In this document: piece after piece, positions 30,243 through 37,604 of the stretch | Layout: each line of letters opens with the position of its first letter | How positions within the stretch are numbered: the stretch's first letter is position 1 | NCBI GenBank assembly: GCA_016718275.1 | Contig: JADKEA010000022.1 | Coordinates: forward strand, 1 to 64,000 | From: Candidatus Villigracilis affinis | GTDB taxonomy: Bacteria; Chloroflexota; Anaerolineae; Anaerolineales; Villigracilaceae | Direction: 5' to 3' | DNA: 64,000 nucleotides | The notes under the pieces: generated by a model | Databases searched by the model: none | Told to the model about the DNA's origin: nothing | Seen by the model: only the letters and a program-made list of their open reading frames with translations | Made by a program: the position numbers and the translations under genes

Positions 30243-31142
30243 CCTTTCGTTTATGGTGAATGGTTTTCTCACGATCGCATCCGTCATCTTCGCAACACGC
30301 GCCATCTCTTTCACATCATGCACACGAATAATATCCGCGCCGCGCGTAATGCCAACTGCCACCGTCGCCGCCGTGCCTTCCACACGCTGGTCAGCGGGCA
30401 GGTCGAGCGTGAAACCAATAAACGATTTGCGGGATGTCCCCAACAAAACGGGATATCCCAACTTGCGGATTTCCCCCAGCCGATCGATCAACTCGAGATT
30501 ATGCTCGCGCGTCTTCCCAAAGCCGACACCTGGATCCAAAATAATATGCGACTCAGCAATTTGGGCATTCTTCGCCAGTGCCACACATTCGAGCAATTCC
30601 CGTTTCACATCTTCCATTAGATTCTGATATTCCGAACCTGCATACGCTCCCCCCAACTTCTCGCGGACTTCCACACTGGCAGGGTTGCTGCGATTGTGCA
30701 TCAAAATGACAGGCACCTTATATTTCGCAGCCACAGAAGCAAGCCCATCATCGGCACGCAGCCCCCATACATCGTTGACGATCCGCGCACCAGCCTTGAT
30801 CGCTTCTTCAGCCACTTGCGCCTTGTAAGTATCGATTGAAATGAGCGCATCAGGGAAATTTTGTTTCAACGCCTGCACAATGGGAATCACACGTTCCATC
30901 TCTTCATCCGCATTGACTGGAGCGGAACCGGGCCGCGTCGATTCTCCTCCCACATCCAGAATATCTGCACCTGAAGCGAGAAATCCGCGCGCCTGCTCAA
31001 CAGCACTGTTTATCGCATCCCCTTTGGCAATGAGACCATCACCAGAAAACGAATCGGGAGTCACATTCAGAATTCCCATCACATACGTACGGGAACCCCA
31101 ATTGAATGTAAAACTCCCGATCTTCAAAAAAGGTGAATTCAT
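30228..31142 (-). CDS. folP: Dihydropteroate synthase
   Basis: Condenses p-aminobenzoate with the pterin pyrophosphate in folate synthesis. Intact, 304 residues. Signature motifs: YVMGILNVTPDSFSGDG (residues about 20-36), ILDVGGESTRPGSAPV (about 61-76), DALISIDTYKAQVAEEAIKA, IVNDVWGLR, VILMHNR, HIILDPGVGFGKT and YPVLLGTSRKSFIGF. The C-terminus has TAATVAVGITRGADIIRVHD. The last six residues (ERDERG) are encoded by the palindromic element at 30209-30242. Confidence 0.95.
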   Translation of the reverse strand: MNSPFLKIGSFTFNWGSRTYVMGILNVTPDSFSGDGLIAKGDAINSAVEQARGFLASGADILDVGGESTRPGSAPVNADEEMERVIPIVQALKQNFPDALISIDTYKAQVAEEAIKAGARIVNDVWGLRADDGLASVAAKYKVPVILMHNRSNPASVEVREKLGGAYAGSEYQNLMEDVKRELLECVALAKNAQIAESHIILDPGVGFGKTREHNLELIDRLGEIRKLGYPVLLGTSRKSFIGFTLDLPADQRVEGTAATVAVGITRGADIIRVHDVKEMARVAKMTDAIVRKPFTINERDERG

Positions 31143-31148
31143 AAAACT

Positions 31149-31188
31149 AAAGACCTGACAGGTTTCTTGAGCTCCGTCAGGTCTTTTT
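31149..31188 (-). terminator. Terminator after the STAS-like gene
   Basis: AAAGACCTGAC (31149-31159) pairs with GTCAGGTCTTT (31176-31186), with a 16-nt loop. It lies directly after the stop at 31190 and before folP, separating the two units. Confidence 0.75.
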
Positions 31189-31189
31189 A

Positions 31190-31609
31190 CTAGATCTGAT
31201 CCAATGGGCGGGCGAGCCAGGCTTCGGCTTCGTTGATATCCGCAAATATTTTCATGGCAGAGGCTGTGCCTGCCAGCGCAAGCGCCGCCACACTGCGGAT
31301 CGCATCCGCAACAGACTGGTCGGCCACCACCACCGCCACACGGATATTCCGCGCGGATGGGTCGCTGTTGGCATCCACCGCCATACGAATGGCTTTTTCA
31401 GGGATCTCCTTCACATTGCGCAGGTCATACAAATTGCGCGTGCGGCGGTCTGAACCAAGCAAATGTTCCAGCGCAAATTCATGCCAGTGAGCCAGCGTGG
31501 CATCCGAAAGATCGGTAAAGGTCAGGGTCATGCCGCCATCACCGCGGCGGATCACGGAATAACCGACATCGGTTGCCGGGGTCCAATTTAGGGGTTTTGA
31601 TTCAGTCAT
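31190..31609 (-). CDS. SpoIIAA/STAS-like small protein
   Basis: 139 residues, intact. The pattern LTFTDLSDATLAHWHEFALE, RRTRNLYDLRNVKEIPEKAI, NIRVAVVVADQSVADAIRSV and MKIFADINEAEAWLARPLD resembles the SpoIIAA-like (STAS/SEC14) fold seen in many single-domain environmental proteins, including the typical C-terminal EAxxWL. It lacks the phosphorylatable Ser context of classical anti-anti-sigma factors. CAGGAG lies before the ATG and TATAAT on the minus strand at 31636-31641. Confidence 0.6.
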   Translation of the reverse strand: MTESKPLNWTPATDVGYSVIRRGDGGMTLTFTDLSDATLAHWHEFALEHLLGSDRRTRNLYDLRNVKEIPEKAIRMAVDANSDPSARNIRVAVVVADQSVADAIRSVAALALAGTASAMKIFADINEAEAWLARPLDQI

Positions 31610-31735
31610 GGGTCTCTCCTGTTCGATTAAATATGATTATAACGCAGGCAAATATCAAGGGTTGGAAAATTACATGATTGTAGGGGAATCGAAATCTTTC
31701 ATTTTTCCAATCACATGCTATAATGCGGTTCTCAC

Positions 31736-31809
31736 GGGCGCTTAGCTCAGTTGGTTAGAGCACCTCGTTTACACCGAGGGGGTCGGGGGTTCGAGTCCCT
31801 CAGCGCCCA
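31736..31809 (+). tRNA. tRNA-Val(TAC)
   Basis: Acceptor GGGCGCT pairs with AGCGCCC (31802-31808), with discriminator A at 31809. The anticodon stem CCTCG/CGAGG encloses TTTACAC with anticodon TAC. The D arm (AGCTCAGTTGGTTAGAGC) and T arm (GGGGGTTCGAGTCCCTC) are regular. CCA is not encoded. TATAAT at 31719-31724 is the likely -10 box. Confidence 0.95.
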
Positions 31810-31956
31810 CAAAATATCCCATTTTCTTGGGATATTTTATTTAACCGCGTGACAGGGGTTCGAGCGCTTCGCGTCAGCGCCCACAAAATATCCCATTTTC
31901 TTGGGATATTTTTATTTACCCGAGTGATAGGGGATCAAACGCTCTGTGTCAGCGCT
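31790..31956 (+). repeat. Triplicated tRNA-Val 3' end plus hairpin
   Basis: The T arm and acceptor end (CAGCGCCCAC at 31801) and the following hairpin (31811-31821 with 31828-31838, around AAAATATCCCA) recur 74 nt later (CAGCGCCCAC at 31875, same hairpin). The T-arm/acceptor part recurs a third time, degenerate, 75 nt further on (CAGCGC at 31950). The copies keep GGGTTCGAG-type sequence. The hairpin copies are likely tRNA terminators. Confidence 0.8.
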
Positions 31957-31982
31957 GATGGCCCTCTGCTATAATCTCAGCT

Positions 31983-32942
31983 ATGATTCTCATCACAGGC
32001 GCCACTGGTTTTATTGGTCGTACGCTGGTGCGTCAGCTCTCTTCCATTGGATATCCGCTGCGGGCATTGATCCGCCCTTCGCCGCGGACGCCGAACCTGC
32101 CAAAAGGCGTGCCCGTGGAAGTGGCGGTGGTGAGCCTTGCCGATAAACGCGGTCTGCGCGCCGCCATGCGTGACGTGGAAGCCGTCATCCACCTTGCCAG
32201 CGCAGAAAATCAGGGCAGCCGCGGCAATCTATTAACTGCCGATATTCAAGGCACCGAAAATATCGTCGAAGCAGCATCAGATGCGGGCGTGGATCGAATC
32301 GTGTATCTCAGTCATATCGGCGCGGCGCGCTCATCGGGCTATCCCGCTTTCAGGGCAAAAGGCATCGCCGAGGAGCATGTCCGCAATGGGAGGGTTCCGT
32401 ATACGATCCTGCGCTCTTCACTTGTGTATGGACCTGAAGACCATTTCACGAACAATCTTTCAAGGTTGATCCGCGCATCTGTGGGTGTATTCCCGATCCA
32501 ATCCGGCGGGCGGACCGTGGTGCAGCCTGTGTGGGTGGAAGATCTGGCGACGTGCATTTTGTGGTCGCTTGAAAATGAAAACACACTCAACAGGGTGTAT
32601 GAACTCGGCGGCAGTGAATTTTTCACGCTGCAACAGATCATCGAAACTATCATGGATGTGACTCACAGGCGGCGCGTTCTCGTGCCGCTTTCACCGATCA
32701 CACTGCGTGCGATCACTGTATTTCTCGATGGCGTGATTCCCAACTTCCCCATTTCATCTTTCTGGCTCGATTATTTCGCCGTCAACCGCACCTGCGCCGT
32801 GGATTCGATGCCGCGCGTGTTCGGACTCATGCCCGCGCGTTTTACCTACCGCCTTGATTACCTCATTCATAAGCCGTGGTATCAACGCGCATGGAATACC
32901 CTTGCTGAAAGAATTGCGGCGCTCCGCCCACGACAACCATGA
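31983..32942 (+). CDS. NAD(P)-binding epimerase/NDUFA9-like SDR protein
   Basis: Extended/atypical short-chain dehydrogenase fold, 319 residues, intact. MILITGATGFIGRTLVRQLS carries the GxxGxxG nucleotide motif. AVIHLASAENQG, GVDRIVYLSHIGAARSSGYP and YTILRSSLVYGPEDHF follow, with the usual YxxxK replaced by an FRAKG arrangement as in the NDUFA9-like group. WVEDLATCILWSLEN and YELGGSEFFTLQQIIETIM are the typical C-terminal motifs. Substrate unknown. TATAAT at 31970-31975 lies seven bases before the ATG, so it is probably leaderless. It overlaps the next gene by 4 nt. Confidence 0.8.
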   Translation: MILITGATGFIGRTLVRQLSSIGYPLRALIRPSPRTPNLPKGVPVEVAVVSLADKRGLRAAMRDVEAVIHLASAENQGSRGNLLTADIQGTENIVEAASDAGVDRIVYLSHIGAARSSGYPAFRAKGIAEEHVRNGRVPYTILRSSLVYGPEDHFTNNLSRLIRASVGVFPIQSGGRTVVQPVWVEDLATCILWSLENENTLNRVYELGGSEFFTLQQIIETIMDVTHRRRVLVPLSPITLRAITVFLDGVIPNFPISSFWLDYFAVNRTCAVDSMPRVFGLMPARFTYRLDYLIHKPWYQRAWNTLAERIAALRPRQP

Positions 32943-33817
32943 AAAACTTCAACATTCGCCTGATCGAAACCCCCGAAGAAATGCGCCTCGTGGAGGAATT
33001 ACAGCGCAATGTGTGGCCCGGCTCCGAAACCGATGTGGTGCCATTGCATATGCTCATCACCGCCGTTCACAATGGCGGGCTTGTGCTTGGCGCATTCATC
33101 GAGGAAAAGATCGTCGGGTTTGTGTTTGGCTTTCCCGGCCTTGAAGCCACTGCCGATGGTCCACGCCCGAAACATTGTTCACACATGATGGGCATTCACT
33201 CCGATCATCGCGATGACGGGGTTGGTTTCGCGCTCAAACGCGCGCAATGGCAGATGGTTCGTCATCAGGGCCTCGACCATGTCACCTGGACGTACGATCC
33301 CCTGCTCAGCCGCAACGCTTATCTCAACATCGCAAAACTCGGCGCGGTCTGCATCACCTATCGCCGCTCTGAATATGGCGATATGCGCGATGGCCTCAAC
33401 GCAGGCCTGCCCTCCGACCGTTTTCAAGTGGATTGGTGGATCAACACCCCGCGTGTGGAAAGAAGACTCAGCAAACGGCCGCGTCCCACCCTCAAGCTGA
33501 CTCACGTTGCCAGCTCGGGATTGCACCCGTTCTATCCGCTTCGCACTTCGACCGATGGCCTGTCCCAGCCGCCCGAGCATGTCCCAGCCTTTGAAGATCG
33601 TCTGCTGCTCGCCGAGATCCCCAGCGACTTTACCGCCCTCAAATCACAAGATTTCGCCCTCGCCCGCGACTGGCGATTCTTTACCCGCGAATTATTCGAA
33701 ACCGCCTTCGAAAAGAATTTCATCGTCACCGATTTTGTCTTCGACCCAAACAACGGCAACCCGCGCGGACTCTACATCCTCACCCACGGCGAAAGCACAT
33801 TGGACGAATTCGAGTAG
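32939..33817 (+). CDS. GNAT-superfamily acetyltransferase, COG3375-like
   Basis: 292 residues, intact. LVEELQRNVWPGSETDVVPL, GGLVLGAFIEEKIVGFVFGF, HMMGIHSDHRDDGVGFALKR (acetyl-CoA loop variant) and DHVTWTYDPLLSRNAYLNIA match the COG3375-type proteins, which have one N-terminal GNAT domain and a long C-terminal part (here about 130 residues, PRPTLKLTHVAS onwards). The substrate is unknown. It starts inside the stop of the epimerase gene (ATGA), so the two are translationally coupled. Confidence 0.75.
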   Translation: MKNFNIRLIETPEEMRLVEELQRNVWPGSETDVVPLHMLITAVHNGGLVLGAFIEEKIVGFVFGFPGLEATADGPRPKHCSHMMGIHSDHRDDGVGFALKRAQWQMVRHQGLDHVTWTYDPLLSRNAYLNIAKLGAVCITYRRSEYGDMRDGLNAGLPSDRFQVDWWINTPRVERRLSKRPRPTLKLTHVASSGLHPFYPLRTSTDGLSQPPEHVPAFEDRLLLAEIPSDFTALKSQDFALARDWRFFTRELFETAFEKNFIVTDFVFDPNNGNPRGLYILTHGESTLDEFE

Positions 33818-33845
33818 CAGTGCATCGCAATGTTGGGTTAACGCA

Positions 33846-33869
33846 TGAGGCGCCCTTACGGGCGCCTCA
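33846..33869 (+). terminator. Hairpin after the acetyltransferase gene
   Basis: A perfect 10-bp GC-rich stem (TGAGGCGCCC, 33846-33855, with 33860-33869) and 4-nt loop, no T-run. It lies between two convergent genes and may serve both. Confidence 0.65.
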
Positions 33870-33919
33870 GCGGTTGGATGGGGAGAGTATCAGTTGATTA
33901 TGCAGAAACGGTTTGTTTT

Positions 33920-34693
33920 CTACCTCCGCACAGATTGGGAATTGCTGCCTTCGCTATGTCCCATCGCGGTCATGCCAATGGGGTGATAGGTGGGTTCGGG
34001 ACGGTTGACGCCATAGTTCGGCGACACTGGAGCGGGTCGCGGCTTGGGTGCAGGACGCGGATAATTTTGATTGTTTGAACTTGCGCCCATCGCTGCGGGG
34101 CGATACACAGGCTGCGATGAAGCGGCAGGACGCGGCGAATTATTTTGATATGCGGTGGCGGCAGGCCGTGCGTTCGATTCAGCCAGCGAGAAGAGACGCT
34201 CTCCAGCGATGGAGAAAGTGCCAATGATCAGCACACGGATCAACCAGACCATCACAGCTACAAAGATGGGTACGGCTTTCATCATCACCGCCTGGCCGAC
34301 CAATGAGCCGCCTTCAGCGTTGTGATTGAGGATCGCCACCGAAACGCCCCACCAGGTGAGCATGGCATTGAAGCCAGCCGCCAGCAGCCACGCGCCGAAG
34401 AGATACCAAACCTCTGTGGGTTCGTCACGACCCTGTTCGGGGGTAAAGATGCGGGCAATACCGGCAAAGTCGATTCCGCAAAAGGCAAAGGCGAGGATGG
34501 CAGACCATTGAATACCCGCAAATTTCAAATTGCCAAGCACGTCCTGCAAGGCGAAGGATGTCGTACCGAAATTGAACAACTCAAAAGCAAGCAGGGCGCT
34601 GATAAGAATGCTGCCGAAGATCGCGCCGCGTTTGTGGGATGCGCTTTTCAGAAAGGGAAGCAGTTTCAATTGAAGATTAAGGGAACGGTTCAT
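33920..34693 (-). CDS. Four-helix membrane protein with Pro-rich tail behind a LexA-type operator
   Basis: 257 residues. Four hydrophobic segments: GSILISALLAFELFNFG, WSAILAFAFCGIDFAGI, YLFGAWLLAAGFNAMLTWWG and FVAVMVWLIRVLIIGTFSI. After LAESNARP the last 85 residues are low-complexity and Pro/Asn/Ser-rich, probably cytoplasmic and disordered. I do not recognise the family. I chose ATG 34693, preceded by AGGAGA; the reading frame extends 21 codons further but that part overlaps the leader. The promoter places it under predicted SOS control, so it may act in DNA damage, division arrest or release of a mobile element. Confidence 0.65.
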   Translation of the reverse strand: MNRSLNLQLKLLPFLKSASHKRGAIFGSILISALLAFELFNFGTTSFALQDVLGNLKFAGIQWSAILAFAFCGIDFAGIARIFTPEQGRDEPTEVWYLFGAWLLAAGFNAMLTWWGVSVAILNHNAEGGSLVGQAVMMKAVPIFVAVMVWLIRVLIIGTFSIAGERLFSLAESNARPAATAYQNNSPRPAASSQPVYRPAAMGASSNNQNYPRPAPKPRPAPVSPNYGVNRPEPTYHPIGMTAMGHSEGSNSQSVRR

Positions 34694-34745
34694 GGGAATT
34701 CTCCTTTTTTTGGAGCCCTGCACCAGGCGAGGCCAACTGCCCCTA

Positions 34746-34774
34746 ATATAGAACAAGTGTTCTAAAATGTCAAG
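34746..34774 (-). promoter_or_regulatory. Near-consensus sigma-70 promoter with LexA-type (SOS) box in its spacer
   Basis: On the minus strand, TTGACA (34769-34774), exactly 17 nt, TATATT (34746-34751). The spacer contains GAACACTTGTTC (34752-34763), matching the GAAC-N4-GTTC LexA/DinR box, within the wider palindrome TAGAACA-AG-TGTTCTA (34750-34765, plus strand). Repressor bound here would block polymerase. Confidence 0.8.
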
Positions 34775-34821
34775 AGAGATTCATTGCAAGTTTATGATTT
34801 CCCCAAAATTACGTAAATGAT

Positions 34822-34849
34822 AGGAGGAGATGGAAATCCATCTCCTCCT
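34822..34849 (-). terminator. Terminator after the small basic-protein gene
   Basis: A 13-bp perfect stem (AGGAGGAGATGGA, 34822-34834, with 34837-34849), 2-nt loop, 59 nt after the stop at 34908. Confidence 0.6.
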
Positions 34850-34907
34850 CTTCTTTCTCATACTTCCTTTGGCCTGCCCACTGGAGGCCAATCACATCTC
34901 GGTATCT

Positions 34908-35114
34908 TTATTTTTTATCCACAGGTTCAACAGGCGGGTGCACGGGCACGGCATCCGATGAAGTCTCAATGATCACATCATCCTGCGTTTCGGTCGAAGT
35001 TCCGCCAGACGGGTTGTTCTTTTTCTGCTGTTTGAGCCGCAATTTCTGCTCTTTCTTGCGTTTCTTGTCCATTTCTTTTTTACGTTTCTCGAATTGATAG
35101 TTGACTTTTACCAA
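34908..35114 (-). CDS. Small highly basic protein
   Basis: 68 residues. The N-terminal half is Lys/Arg/Gln-rich and probably one long helix (QFEKRKKEMDKKRKKEQKLR); the C-terminal half is acidic and Thr/Pro-rich. Similar short Lys-rich proteins are common and uncharacterised. AAGGATG-type spacing upstream (AAAGGATGTACC) gives a plausible ribosome site. Nucleic-acid binding is possible but unproven. Confidence 0.5.
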   Translation of the reverse strand: MVKVNYQFEKRKKEMDKKRKKEQKLRLKQQKKNNPSGGTSTETQDDVIIETSSDAVPVHPPVEPVDKK

Positions 35115-35168
35115 AGGTACATCCTTTCATGGGGGTAGGATTGATTTGTTGAAATCATTATAGCACCC

Positions 35169-35768
35169 CTACCCTCGATACGGCTCTTCCTGAACAACAT
35201 GACCATACACGATCTTCAAAAACAGGGCGGGCACAAGCCACTCGAAACCGATCACAGGATGGAAGATATACAGATTCACCAGCACCGCCAGCATGATGAT
35301 CCCCAGCGCGGCGGGCCTCCGCAAGTAAAGCGGAAGCCGCAAAACAACCACCGTGGAAGCGAGCAGGGCAAAATACCAAAAAAATCCATACCCAAAATCC
35401 AGTTTTCCGAACAAAACGCCGACGATCACAGTATGGACGTGAAAAGCAGTAAACGCAAAATGATTCTTCGCGAGGCCGGTAAACCCGGTCTCCTCAGGCT
35501 TGACGGGTGAATGATAAAACCGTTTGCAGCTATTCAACGCATTCGCCACCACACCGCCGAGCACATCCAACGCAAGCAGGGCGGCAACCGCAAATTGCCA
35601 CCACGCCCACGGAATGGAATGCGTCCACACCACCCAGCCGAGAATGCCTGTGCCGAGCAAACCGAAAACCCAAACGATGGTTTGTTCCGCGACGGTTGCG
35701 CCCGTGCCAAAAAATCCGTCGGGCGTGCCTGAATAACTCCAGTCAATTTTCGATCGTTCATTCTGCAT
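35169..35768 (-). CDS. Multi-pass membrane protein of unknown function
   Basis: 199 residues with about six hydrophobic segments (IVWVFGLLGTGILGWVVW, QFAVAALLALDVLGGVVANA, FTAFHVHTVIVGVLFGKLDF, FFWYFALLASTVVVLRLPLY, ALGIIMLAVLVNLYIFHPVI, WLVPALFLKIVYG). HFAFTAFHVHT contains three closely spaced His that could bind metal or haem. AGGAGAAA precedes the ATG. It is divergent from the YprB-like gene with only 86 nt between start codons. Confidence 0.65.
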   Translation of the reverse strand: MQNERSKIDWSYSGTPDGFFGTGATVAEQTIVWVFGLLGTGILGWVVWTHSIPWAWWQFAVAALLALDVLGGVVANALNSCKRFYHSPVKPEETGFTGLAKNHFAFTAFHVHTVIVGVLFGKLDFGYGFFWYFALLASTVVVLRLPLYLRRPAALGIIMLAVLVNLYIFHPVIGFEWLVPALFLKIVYGHVVQEEPYRG

Positions 35769-35854
35769 GATTATTTCTCCTTGAAAAGTCTTTTCACTGC
35801 GTTTTGATTATAGATTGATTTGGCAAAGTGCTGAGTCATGGATACAATACATCC

Positions 35855-37075
35855 ATGTCATCGCTTGCGGATAAACTCAAATCACTCGGTGTGAAGACGG
35901 GTACAGCGGATCTCCCCGCGCCCAAGCCTGCCAGCCAGTCTATTGACTCGGTCGTGGCTGGGACATTTTTCACGACCCCGTACGGCGAGGCATTCGTTGC
36001 AGAGCAAACTTTCAGCGAAGATTATCTGCACGGAAAAACATCGTACGCTTCCTCTTTTCCGCTTTCCATCATTTCCAAATGGGCAAACGACCCGCGCATC
36101 GCAGAACTGCCGATCAATAAGTTCGCCTTTCTCGATACCGAAACCTCAGGTATGGCGGGCGGCACAGGGACGTATGCCTTCCTCATCGGTGCAGGACGAT
36201 TTGTAGATGGCAGGTTCGTTTTGCAGCAATTCTTTTTGCGCGACCCATCCGAAGAACCTGCCATGCTCGAAGCGTTGATCCATTTTCTCGCGCCGTGTGA
36301 AGCGCTGGTGACTTTCAATGGAAAATCCTTCGATGCACCGCTGCTCGTCACTCGCTATTCATTGCATCGCATTCCCGTTCCATTCAAGAATTACCCGCAT
36401 CTCGATCTGCTGCCGCTTGCGCGGCGGTTGTGGCGCGACAGACTCCCCTCGCGCGCATTGAAATATCTCGAAGAGCATGTACTTGGCTTTACGCGCACCT
36501 CCGAAGAAGTGCCAGGCTATGAGATCCCCTGGCTGTATTTTGATTACCTGCGCACAGGCAATGCCAGCCCAATGGCGGGCGTGTTCTATCACAACGCCAT
36601 GGACGTGGTTGCGATGGCGGCGCTGCTGGCACACGTCAGCGAACTGCTGGCCGACCCATACAACGGCCGCGTGGAGCACGGACTCGATTTCATCGCACTC
36701 GGCAAATTATTCGAAGACCTCGGCCACTGGGATGAAGCCGCCCGTCTGTTCGAGCGTGGACTCGAGTTTGGGTTAAACGAATCAGATTTCGGCGTGGCAG
36801 TGAAGCGGTTGTCCATCCTGCAAAAAAAACGCGGTGACGTCGATCAAGCCCTCAGGTTGTGGGAGCAGGCTGCGGAGCGCGGTCATATCTATGCCCACAT
36901 CGAGCTGGCAAAACATTACGAGCATAAAATGCGCGATGCAAAGACCTCGATCAAATGGGCAAAGTCAGCACGCGGGGAAGTGGAACGTGCCGACCTGCCT
37001 GCCTACATCCGCAAGCACTGGCTCGCTGAAATAGATCATCGGCTGGAACGTTTGGAGCGCAAAGCAGGTTTATAA
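35855..37075 (+). CDS. YprB-like ribonuclease H-fold exonuclease with TPR tail
   Basis: 406 residues from ATG 35855. DEDD-type motifs: FLDTETSGMAGGTGTYAFLI (about 95-114), ALVTFNGKSFDAPLL (about 155-170), LDLLPLARRLWRDRL, and Exo III-like YHNAMDVVAMAALLAH (about 246-261). The C-terminal 140 residues contain TPR-like helices (ALGKLFEDLGHWDEAARLFE; QALRLWEQAAERGHIYAHIE). TTGGCA (35820-35825), 17 nt, TACAAT (35843-35848) sits six bases before the ATG, indicating a leaderless message; the longer frame from GTG 35828 would lie inside the promoter. Nucleic-acid substrate unknown. Confidence 0.8.
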   Translation: MSSLADKLKSLGVKTGTADLPAPKPASQSIDSVVAGTFFTTPYGEAFVAEQTFSEDYLHGKTSYASSFPLSIISKWANDPRIAELPINKFAFLDTETSGMAGGTGTYAFLIGAGRFVDGRFVLQQFFLRDPSEEPAMLEALIHFLAPCEALVTFNGKSFDAPLLVTRYSLHRIPVPFKNYPHLDLLPLARRLWRDRLPSRALKYLEEHVLGFTRTSEEVPGYEIPWLYFDYLRTGNASPMAGVFYHNAMDVVAMAALLAHVSELLADPYNGRVEHGLDFIALGKLFEDLGHWDEAARLFERGLEFGLNESDFGVAVKRLSILQKKRGDVDQALRLWEQAAERGHIYAHIELAKHYEHKMRDAKTSIKWAKSARGEVERADLPAYIRKHWLAEIDHRLERLERKAGL

Positions 37076-37106
37076 TCAGGTATCGTTTATTGAAAGGAGC
37101 ATTCAA

Positions 37107-37517
37107 ATGGAAATTACTGTTTCACAAGAGCAAGGCCGCATCTCTGTTTCCGTCATAAAACTGACAGGACACCTGGACGGGCAGACTTATGAATCTTTGA
37201 TATCGAAGGCTCGCGAAATTGTTGAAGCCGGTTCGCGAAACATATTGCTCGACCTCGGCGAGTTGACCTACATCTCCAGCGCCGGTTTGGTTTCCCTGCA
37301 TACCATTGCGTTGATGACACGCGGTGAGGAACTGCCCGATCTTGAGCATGGCTGGTCCACGCTGAAATCGATGGATCGCACCCGTGACGGCGGCTTGCAG
37401 AAGAATCTCAAGCTGCTCAACCCGCGCCCCGAGATCACCAGCGTGCTGGATATGGTCGGCTTTGCCGCCTTCTTCGAGACCTTCACCGACAGGCAAAAGG
37501 CGATCGATTCTTTTTAG
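37107..37517 (+). CDS. STAS-domain anti-sigma-factor antagonist-like protein
   Basis: 136 residues. VSVIKLTGHLDGQTYESLIS, RNILLDLGELTYISSAGLVS and LHTIALM form the STAS core with the conserved Ser-Ser-Ala-Gly (residues about 55-58), where the first Ser is the usual phosphorylation site. The C-terminal LNPRPEITSVLDMVGFAAFF is the typical second half. GAAAGGAG precedes the ATG. The window holds no RsbW-like kinase nearby. A paralogue lies at 38916-39326, on the other side of the flavocytochrome gene. Confidence 0.85.
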   Translation: MEITVSQEQGRISVSVIKLTGHLDGQTYESLISKAREIVEAGSRNILLDLGELTYISSAGLVSLHTIALMTRGEELPDLEHGWSTLKSMDRTRDGGLQKNLKLLNPRPEITSVLDMVGFAAFFETFTDRQKAIDSF

Positions 37518-37604
37518 TTTTCAAGTTTTCCTTCAGCGATGCAGCGTCCAACTGCATCGCTGTTGATTCAGAGCGATGTTGGGCAATTTAAAAACCGAGG
37601 CAGC

